13,923 bases of DNA from assembly GCA_016284575.1 (NCBI GenBank), contig JAEEPD010000181.1, positions 1-13,923 on the forward strand, read 5' to 3'. The position numbers and the translations under genes were made by a program. The notes below the pieces were generated by a model that had not been told where the DNA came from, ran no database searches, and worked only from the letters and a program-made list of their open reading frames with translations. Position 1 is the stretch's first letter. Each line of letters begins with the position of its first letter. This DNA comes from Bacillota bacterium (lineage in GTDB: Bacteria; Bacillota; Clostridia; Peptostreptococcales; Anaerovoracaceae). Below, one piece after another: positions 6,565-12,427 of this stretch.

Positions 6565-8133
6565 CTACTCCTTGACGGTGATGCCCTCCAGGATCTTTTC
6601 CTTGGAACGGCGCCTGGGATCGATCTTGATCTGCACTCTGTTAACGATGGCAACCAGCACGGCCTCCATGATGAAGTAGAGGACGGCGACTGCGATCAGT
6701 GCGAAGAAGGCAAGATAGGTGCGGCTTCTTACCAGGTCGCCCATCTTGGTCAGGTCCATTACAGCGATGTAGCCCACAACGGAGGTCTCTTTGATGAGGC
6801 TCACCACGTTGCTCTTGTAGATGGGCAGGAAGTGCTGTGCGGCCTGGGGCAGCAGGATCTTGAAGAAGCTCTGAAGGTCGCTGTAGCCCATGGCGGTGGC
6901 GGCCTCGAACTGGCCCCTTGAGATGGCGCCGAAGCCCACCTTCAGCATGCCGTACATGCCGCAGCCGAAGATGAAGGAGAAGCCGATGATGGAGATCCAG
7001 GTTCCGGAGATGTGGGAGCTTCCGAAGATGACAAAGCTCAGTATCATCAGGAATACTACGGTGGGGATGCCCTCGATCAGCCAGTTGATGACACCGGTGA
7101 TGCCGTTGGCAACCTTGTTTCCGTGGCGGCAGGCCATGTAAGCCGCAAAGCCAAGGACGGTTCCGAAGATGATGGACATAACGGTGATGAACAGGGTCCT
7201 TCCCATACCTTCAGCGAAGAGCCTCCAGCGGCTGTCTCTGATGAAGGTCTTGTTGAAGGCATCTGCCTGGCGGGCGAAGAAGCCCAGCTCGCTCTCGTAC
7301 TCGCCCTCGACCACGAATACCAGGTCGCAGACATAGTACCAGTCGGTGAGGACGGAGTTTTCAGCGCGCTCCTCGTCGACCACGATGTTCATGCCAAAGT
7401 CGTACTTGCCTGCGATGGCGCCGGGAGCTATGGAGTCGAACTCCATTGCCCAGAAATCCCACTGGTAGCCATACTTGGCGCAGAAGTTCATCATGAATTC
7501 CACATCGTAGCCGGAGAACTCGCCGTTGCTCTCAAAGGAGAAGGGCTCGTAGCCGCCCTCGATGGCGATGATGACGCTGCCGTTCTCGCCGGTGGTGGTG
7601 GGGATGTTTTCTATCTTGCAGGTGTTGGGGTTCCAGTTCTTTACCCAGTAGTCGTAGAGCTGGTCCAGCCAGCCGGAGGCCTTGCCCTCGGCGATGAATT
7701 CCTCCATCTCCTTATAGAGGCGCTCCTGCTTTTCGTTGTTTCCGATGATGACGGCGAACTGGCTCTCGCCGGCCTTCTCCTCCAGGCGCATAAGCTCGGG
7801 ATGCTCGTAGCGCTGGGCGTAGAAGCCCACTTCCTCGATCAGATATGCGTCGATCTTGTTGGATTCAAGGGCGGGGATCATGTCGTTGGGCATCTTGTAG
7901 TAGGCCCATTCCTCACCTTCGATCTCATCCTTTATCTCGTCCTCGTAGAGAACGCCGGTCTGTACACCGATCTTCTTGTTGTCCAGCTCCTTGATGGTGG
8001 TGATGCCGTTCTTGGGGATCATGTCGCCGGAGGCGTATGCAAAGAGGGGCAGGGCGAGAGCTGCTGTGAGCAGCAGGGCCATAAGAACTGCGGCCTTGCG
8101 GCGGATATTTGTCATGTCATTGATCTTTCTCAT
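6565..8133 (-). CDS. Polar amino acid ABC transporter, substrate-binding protein fused to permease
   Basis: A 522-residue fusion. Residues 10-35 form a signal-anchor (R-R-K then a hydrophobic run ending A-Y-A-S). Residues 45-165 resemble lobe 2 and the C-terminal helix of family-3 binding proteins (I-G-V-Q-T-G at 55-60, K-I-D-A-Y at 93-97). Residues 186-276 resemble lobe 1 (G-Y-E-P-F-S-F at 194-200, G-Y-D-V-E at 208-212, E-E-R at 254-256). The lobes therefore appear in swapped order. Residues 300-500 are a GlnP/HisM-like permease with about five membrane helices and the EAA loop E-A-A-T-A-M-G (about 410-416) that contacts the ATPase. GGGAGG lies eight bases before the ATG, inside the end of the ATPase gene three bases upstream. 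It should import a polar amino acid; the specificity is not readable. Similar fusions occur in Bacteroidota and Bacillota. Confidence 0.88.
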   Translation of the reverse strand: MRKINDMTNIRRKAAVLMALLLTAALALPLFAYASGDMIPKNGITTIKELDNKKIGVQTGVLYEDEIKDEIEGEEWAYYKMPNDMIPALESNKIDAYLIEEVGFYAQRYEHPELMRLEEKAGESQFAVIIGNNEKQERLYKEMEEFIAEGKASGWLDQLYDYWVKNWNPNTCKIENIPTTTGENGSVIIAIEGGYEPFSFESNGEFSGYDVEFMMNFCAKYGYQWDFWAMEFDSIAPGAIAGKYDFGMNIVVDEERAENSVLTDWYYVCDLVFVVEGEYESELGFFARQADAFNKTFIRDSRWRLFAEGMGRTLFITVMSIIFGTVLGFAAYMACRHGNKVANGITGVINWLIEGIPTVVFLMILSFVIFGSSHISGTWISIIGFSFIFGCGMYGMLKVGFGAISRGQFEAATAMGYSDLQSFFKILLPQAAQHFLPIYKSNVVSLIKETSVVGYIAVMDLTKMGDLVRSRTYLAFFALIAVAVLYFIMEAVLVAIVNRVQIKIDPRRRSKEKILEGITVKE

Positions 8134-8136
8134 GGC

Positions 8137-9240
8137 TTAGTCCTCCCATCTCAGGCTTATAGCGGTGTGGTTGTTGTACCACTTGGGGGAATTCTCCAGC
8201 ACCTCGTCCACCATGGTGGTGGTGGGCTCTGCCAGCATCGCGTTGAACAGGATGTTCTCAGAGGTGGTGGGGTCGTAGTGGGTGCCCTTGTACTTCAGCT
8301 CCAGGGTCAGCACGTCGCTCTTTTCGGAGTAGTCGATGCTGGCATAGATGTTGGGCTCCTCGTCGTTGAGGAAGAGGTTGTTCACGCAGATCTCTTCCAG
8401 GGCGATCTGGATCTTGGAGGTACGGTCGTTTTCGATGAGCAGCTTCTCTGCGTAGAGCTGAAGCTCGGCGGCCAGGGCCTCGAAGTCGAAGTCTCGGCTC
8501 TCGATCCTGTAGGAGAGGGAGCTGAGGCGCTTGATGAAGCGGATGGTCTTTTCCTTCTTCGGGTTTTCGAAGATCTCCTTGGGAGTGCCCTCCTCGTAGA
8601 TCTCGCCGCCGTCCATGAAGATGACGCGGTTGGATATCTTCTTTGCGAAGTCCATCTCGTGGGTGACTATCATCATGGTGCGGCCGGTCTTGGCTATCAT
8701 GCGGATGATGGACTGAACTTCTCCTATCATGGAGGGATCCAGCGCGGAGGTGGGCTCGTCGAAGAGTATGATCTCGGGATCCATTGCCAGGGTCCTGGCG
8801 ATGGCGATACGCTGCTGCTGTCCGCCGGAGAGCTCGTCGGGATAGTTCAGAGCCTTGGCCCAGAGACCTACCTTGTCCAGCAGATCCATGGCCTTGTCGT
8901 AGGCCTCCTGGCGGCTTCTGCCCAGCAGGCTGATCTGGGGATTCATGATGTTTTCGATCACGGTCAGGTGGCCGAAGAGATTGAAGGACTGGAATACCAT
9001 GCCCATCTTCTTGCGGACCTCGTTGAGGTCGCATTTGCCGTCGTTGATCACCTGTCCGTCTACGACGATCTCGCCGGAGGTTGGGGTCTCCAGCATGTTG
9101 ATGCAGCGGAGCAGGGTGGACTTGCCGGTGCCGGAGGGCCCGATGACGGCGATCACGTCGCCGTTGTTGATGGTCATGCTTACATCCTTTAGGGGAGTGA
9201 CGTTTTCGTACTCCTTCCGAAGGTGTCTGATTTCGATCAT
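8137..9240 (-). CDS. Amino acid ABC transporter ATP-binding protein with GHKL/RsbW-like C-terminal extension
   Basis: Residues 1-238 are a GlnQ-type ATPase: Walker A G-P-S-G-T-G-K-S (34-41), signature L-S-G-G-Q (137-141), Walker B I-L-F-D-E (158-162) and switch His194, all intact. GlnQ proteins normally stop near 240 residues, but here the chain continues to 367. The tail (about 245-367) has A-L-E-E-I-C-V-N-N (280-288), like the N-box of RsbW-type HATPase domains (Glu283, Asn287), and Y-K-G-T-H-Y-D-P (317-324) where these have D-x-G-x-G-F-D-P. The first Asp and second Gly are missing and no G2 box is seen, so nucleotide binding by the tail is doubtful. The tail may regulate transport. It is the first gene of a two-gene operon with the permease fusion. 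AGAGAGG lies ten bases before the ATG. The ATPase call is firm; the tail assignment is moderate. Confidence 0.88.
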   Translation of the reverse strand: MIEIRHLRKEYENVTPLKDVSMTINNGDVIAVIGPSGTGKSTLLRCINMLETPTSGEIVVDGQVINDGKCDLNEVRKKMGMVFQSFNLFGHLTVIENIMNPQISLLGRSRQEAYDKAMDLLDKVGLWAKALNYPDELSGGQQQRIAIARTLAMDPEIILFDEPTSALDPSMIGEVQSIIRMIAKTGRTMMIVTHEMDFAKKISNRVIFMDGGEIYEEGTPKEIFENPKKEKTIRFIKRLSSLSYRIESRDFDFEALAAELQLYAEKLLIENDRTSKIQIALEEICVNNLFLNDEEPNIYASIDYSEKSDVLTLELKYKGTHYDPTTSENILFNAMLAEPTTTMVDEVLENSPKWYNNHTAISLRWED

Positions 9241-9484
9241 TTTTTAACTACCTCTCTAAATAAATACAAAAAGCCCAGGCATAAAGCTCTGCGCTGCGAT
9301 TTCTATCTTTATAAACTACCAAGGCTCCGGAGTGCTGATGCAGGTCCTTTGCGGGCTGCGTCGCCGGGCTTCCTCATGCCCGGACAAGCCTTAAAGTATT
9401 GAATTTTCCGCATTTTGGAACTATCAACTCCCAGTTGGTACCCCCGGTGCTGTACCGGGAACCTGCGTTTGAAAAGATAAAGCA
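9241..9484 (-). promoter_or_regulatory. Long structured 5' leader of the amino-acid ABC operon, candidate attenuator or ncRNA
   Basis: About 240 nt separates the predicted start of transcription from the ATPase gene, with no convincing reading frame (a TTG-started frame at 9309-9491 lacks a ribosome site). On the minus strand it holds successive hairpins: CCCGGT/ACCGGG, CAACT/AGTTG and CCGGGC/GCCCGG. A late GCCTGGGCTT (9271-9280) can pair with AAGCCCGGC (9363-9371), competing with the third hairpin, and is followed by TTTTTG. That is the logic of an attenuator. I could not match it to a T-box, lysine, glycine or other riboswitch consensus I know. The same GCCTGGG could also pair with CCCAGGC at 9499-9505, which would close a separate small RNA. 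Confidence 0.45.
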
Positions 9485-9490
9485 AGTGCA

Positions 9491-9519
9491 AGTGTAAGGC
9501 CTGGGGGCGTAAAAGTCAA
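9491..9519 (-). promoter_or_regulatory. Candidate promoter of the amino-acid ABC operon
   Basis: On the minus strand TTGACT (9514-9519) and TACACT (9491-9496) are 17 bases apart; the -35 is one base off consensus and the -10 two. Predicted start is near 9484. No better pair was found closer to the gene. Confidence 0.5.
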
Positions 9520-9587
9520 TCGCTTTTTGGGATTTGGCGAAAATAGTTCGGAAGGCCTCTGCCGGGAGCTGAAGGCTTTGCGAAGAA

Positions 9588-9614
9588 AAAAGACTGCCTC
9601 CGGCGCAGTCTTTT
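9588..9614. terminator. Terminator after the GH2 gene, symmetrical tails
   Basis: A 10-bp stem AAAAGACTGC/GCAGTCTTTT with a 7-base loop has T-runs on both sides, so it can act in either direction. It is preceded (minus strand) by a second small hairpin at 9619-9636 (TATCGCT/AGCGATA, loop of four) right after the GH2 stop. Confidence 0.88.
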
Positions 9615-9641
9615 ATTTTATCGCTTATTAGCGATAGACGA

Positions 9642-12191
9642 TCATGCCTTGATATCAAAGGAGATGACCACGGGGCTTGCCGCCGCAGCCCTCAGGGTCA
9701 GGGTAGCCTTGCCGGACTCTCCTGTGGTTCTGATATAGGTGCCGCCGGCGCCGCCTCTGAGCTGCATTATCTCCGGTCCTATGATCTCTATGGGGCCTTC
9801 AGCCTCCAGCACCACGCTTTCGTTAAGGAAGAAGAGCTGGTTGCCATTCTGGTCCTGCATGGTCACCCGGATGGCCGCGGCGTCATAACTGTTTTCCTCC
9901 TTGAGGATGAAGCAGCCGTCCTCGTCCATGGGGGCGCTCACGTCGCAGTCGAGATGGCGGGAGTTGGAGGCGCTCTTTACGACGGTCTCCACCACCTGTC
10001 CGTCCTTCACAGCCTCGAATTTGTACTCCTTGTGGCTGTCGCCCCAGCCCTGAACGTACTTGCCGTAGAGCTGGTAGGCGTCCTGATACTTGAGCCCGTA
10101 GCGAAGCATCACCTGGCCGGCCTTGGCCATGATCCTGGGCGGAAGCTTGGAGAAGCCGTGGATGGCAGCGTAGTTGAGGATGTCCCTGCAGAGCTCAGCC
10201 TCCTTGGGGCTGAAGTCTTCGCCTTCCTCCAGTCGCTTTCCTATGTAGTCGGAGATCATGATGGGGCCGTGGGTCAGCTTTTCGAATTCGCTGTCCTCGG
10301 GGGTGTATTCGTGGATCAGAACGCCGTTCTGGTACATGCGCACGCTGTCCGCGTTGCTTACGATATAGGTCTTTCCTATGTTGCTGGCGGGGTGCTCTCC
10401 TATGTCCATGGAGGAGCTTACGAAGAGCACGGGGGTCTCATCCTGCAGGGCGCTGTACACGTGGGCTGCGGGCTTGGGATTTCTGTACATGTCCATGACG
10501 CCGTGGTAGCAGATGCGGTCTCCGCTGCCGAAGTCGCTGTGGGTGTTGTAGTCGGCGAAGCACCAGCCGAAGCTTCCCGCAATGTCCTCCTGGGCTGCAG
10601 CGTCGTTCAGAACGCGGGCGTGGCGAACCAGATGGTCCCTCCTGTGCCATTCGTCGTCGAACATCTTGGTGGGGAACATGTGGCCGTTATACTCGCTTAT
10701 GAGATAGCCCTTGGACAGGTCCGGGGTGACGTCCTTTCTGGGTGTGACGCCATCGTTGGTGCCGTCGTGGACGAAGTCGTTGTAGGCGTAGACATCCTCC
10801 AGCAGGCTGCTCTTTTTAAGGTAGCGGACGCCGCTGGTGGGACGGGTGGGATCCAGCCTGTGGGCAGCTTCGTTGGTGCTGCGGTAGAGGCCGTCGCAGT
10901 CCTGTGACTCATTGATGCGGACGCCCCAGAGTATTATTGATGGATGGTTGCGGTACTGGAGCACCATCTCCTCGGTGTTTTTGAGGGCCACCATCTTCCA
11001 GTCGTCTCCGCCTATGTGCTGCCAGCCGGGGATCTCGGTGAACACCAGAAGGCCAAGGCGGTCGCAGGCGTCGATGAAGTGCTGGGACTGGGGGTAGTGG
11101 GAGGTGCGGACCGCATTTAAGCCCAGCTCCTCCTTAAGGATGCGGGCATCCTCTATCTGTATGTTTTTAGGCATGGCGTAGCCCACGTAGGGGTAGGCCT
11201 GATGACGGTCGAGGCCTCTTAGCCTGAGCTTTCTGCCGTTCAGGTAGTAGCCGTCCGAGCGGAACTGGGAGCTGCGGAAGCCTATGGTGTCCGTTCTTTC
11301 ATCCACCGGCTCGCCGTCCTTGAGGAGCTCGGTCTTAAGGGTATAAAGGGCAGGGCTTTCAACGTCCCAGAGCTGAACGCTCCTGAAGGACTGGCTGAGC
11401 CTGAGGGTGTAGCTTGCACCCTCGCCCTTGAAATTGATGGGCTTTTCGATGATGAAGGGATCCGCGGAGCAGCCGATGGCAGGTGTCTTTTCCGGGGCTG
11501 CTGCATCCTTTCCCGCTCCCGCGTTCAGGGCTCCGCAGATGCTGCCGCAGTCCTCGAGGAACAGGGTCTGGCGTATGCTCCAGCCATCGCCCTCAAAGCT
11601 TCCCGCGATCTTTATCTCGCTCTCCAGCCTGCCGGGGGCATCGGTCAGGATGCCGTCTGCAAGGCCTGCCAGCTTGCCCTTTTCGCCGTAGAACTTTGCC
11701 AGGGCCTGCTGGCTTATGGCTGCCTTTGGCATGGCGAAAACGTCAGCGATATATTCGGACTCCTTAACGTCAAGATAGACCTCCCTGTAGAGGCCTCCGT
11801 AGCAGAGGTAGTCGATGACGTAGCCGAAGGGGGGCTGGTCCAGGCTCTCTCTGTTGTCCAGCTCTATGGTGAGCAGGTTTTCTCCTCCGAAATCTGCCGC
11901 AGGCGCCAGATCCACGGTGAAGGCGGTATAGCCGTTTTTATGCTCTGTCAGCAGCTTTCCGTTCAGGAAGAGCTTTGCGTAATGGCCTGCCGCCTCCACG
12001 GTCAGAAGCAGGTGCTTTCCCTGCCATTCGGCGGGGATGTCCAGCTTCCGCTTATAGGTGCAGACCATCTGGTAGTCCTTTTCGTCGAAATAATCGTAGG
12101 GGATCTCCTGGTTTGTGTGGGGGAGCCTTACCATCTCGGTCCTTCCCTCGCCATCTGTGAAGATCCAGTCGCTGTTGAGATATATGCGCAT
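9642..12191 (-). CDS. Glycoside hydrolase family 2 enzyme, beta-galactosidase-like
   Basis: The 849-residue protein has the GH2 layout: an N-terminal jelly-roll sugar-binding domain (about 1-150), an immunoglobulin-like domain (about 185-310), a TIM barrel (about 320-600) and C-terminal beta domains (about 600-849). R-G-L-D-R-H-Q (325-331) and R-T-S-H-Y-P (362-367) are classic. The acid/base is Glu428 in R-I-N-E, and the nucleophile is probably Glu500 in L-I-S-E-Y. No signal peptide is present, so it acts in the cytoplasm on sugars already imported. An Ala-rich insertion (about 221-245) interrupts the second domain and is probably a surface loop. Substrate cannot be fixed: galactosides or glucuronides are possible. 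AGGAGGG lies six bases before the ATG. It is monocistronic, ending at the terminator 9588-9614, and is divergent from the L,D-transpeptidase gene with overlapping promoters. Confidence 0.92.
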   Translation of the reverse strand: MRIYLNSDWIFTDGEGRTEMVRLPHTNQEIPYDYFDEKDYQMVCTYKRKLDIPAEWQGKHLLLTVEAAGHYAKLFLNGKLLTEHKNGYTAFTVDLAPAADFGGENLLTIELDNRESLDQPPFGYVIDYLCYGGLYREVYLDVKESEYIADVFAMPKAAISQQALAKFYGEKGKLAGLADGILTDAPGRLESEIKIAGSFEGDGWSIRQTLFLEDCGSICGALNAGAGKDAAAPEKTPAIGCSADPFIIEKPINFKGEGASYTLRLSQSFRSVQLWDVESPALYTLKTELLKDGEPVDERTDTIGFRSSQFRSDGYYLNGRKLRLRGLDRHQAYPYVGYAMPKNIQIEDARILKEELGLNAVRTSHYPQSQHFIDACDRLGLLVFTEIPGWQHIGGDDWKMVALKNTEEMVLQYRNHPSIILWGVRINESQDCDGLYRSTNEAAHRLDPTRPTSGVRYLKKSSLLEDVYAYNDFVHDGTNDGVTPRKDVTPDLSKGYLISEYNGHMFPTKMFDDEWHRRDHLVRHARVLNDAAAQEDIAGSFGWCFADYNTHSDFGSGDRICYHGVMDMYRNPKPAAHVYSALQDETPVLFVSSSMDIGEHPASNIGKTYIVSNADSVRMYQNGVLIHEYTPEDSEFEKLTHGPIMISDYIGKRLEEGEDFSPKEAELCRDILNYAAIHGFSKLPPRIMAKAGQVMLRYGLKYQDAYQLYGKYVQGWGDSHKEYKFEAVKDGQVVETVVKSASNSRHLDCDVSAPMDEDGCFILKEENSYDAAAIRVTMQDQNGNQLFFLNESVVLEAEGPIEIIGPEIMQLRGGAGGTYIRTTGESGKATLTLRAAAASPVVISFDIKA

Positions 12192-12246
12192 GAAAATCCC
12201 TCCTGAATATGTTATATGAATTGAATCATCGTCTTAAATCGCCGCA

Positions 12247-12278
12247 CCGGGCTGATGCATTGCTGCCGGGCTGATGCA
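12247..12278. repeat. Two 13-bp direct repeats in the GH2 leader
   Basis: CCGGGCTGATGCA occurs at 12247-12259 and 12266-12278, a period of 19 bases. Both copies lie inside the predicted 5' leader of the GH2 gene, 55-87 bases before its start. A nine-base core (GCTGATGCA) recurs at 9334-9342 in the leader of the ABC operon, and 12 bases of the reverse complement recur at 12903-12914 inside the L,D-transpeptidase gene. They could be a regulator's binding sites; this is not established. Confidence 0.6.
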
Positions 12279-12351
12279 CCTTGCTTCGAATCCCTGGCCA
12301 AGGAGCATAAAACCGCTGATCGGCCATGAATGAGAGCTGTCATCAACTGCA

Positions 12352-12380
12352 ATTATACTACACTTTGACACTGATTTAAA
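12352..12380 (-). promoter_or_regulatory. Promoter of the GH2 gene
   Basis: On the minus strand TTTAAA (12375-12380, four of six matches) and a perfect TATAAT (12352-12357) are 17 bases apart. The predicted start near 12345 gives a leader of about 150 nt that carries the 13-bp repeats. It overlaps the oppositely directed promoter at 12365-12393. Confidence 0.65.
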
Positions 12381-12393
12381 AGACCTGTATAAT
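12365..12393 (+). promoter_or_regulatory. Perfect-consensus sigma-A promoter of the L,D-transpeptidase gene
   Basis: TTGACA (12365-12370), 17 bases, TATAAT (12388-12393): a full match to the housekeeping consensus. The predicted start near 12400 leaves a leader of about 28 nt with a GAGGGAGA ribosome site before the ATG at 12428. Such a promoter should be strong unless repressed. Confidence 0.9.
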
Positions 12394-12427
12394 TGCGGGG
12401 TAATCGATTTTCGAGGGAGAGATCCGA

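Larger units (their letters stand above)
12349..12396. repeat. Inverted repeat framing the divergent promoters
   Basis: GCAATTATAC (12349-12358) and GTATAATTGC (12387-12396) are perfect 10-bp inverted copies 28 bases apart. Each arm contains the -10 box of one promoter together with the next three bases. The repeat may be a two-site operator or may reflect a shared promoter start sequence. Confidence 0.65.

Noticed and set aside
7012..9192. Very long plus-strand open frame (726 codons) opposite the amino-acid transporter genes
   Set aside because: It lies antisense to two clearly recognisable transporter genes in a GC-rich genome, where codon bias leaves antisense frames open; its translation is low-complexity and matches no family.
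9241..9484. T-box, lysine, SAM or ZTP riboswitch in the leader
   Set aside because: Partial resemblances (UGCCUGGGC to the ZTP 3' motif, GGUACC to T-box) are not backed by the other conserved blocks of those classes.
9309..9491. 60-codon TTG-started frame in the ABC-operon leader as a small protein
   Set aside because: No ribosome site, no recognisable features, and it coincides with hairpin-forming sequence; better explained as an RNA leader.
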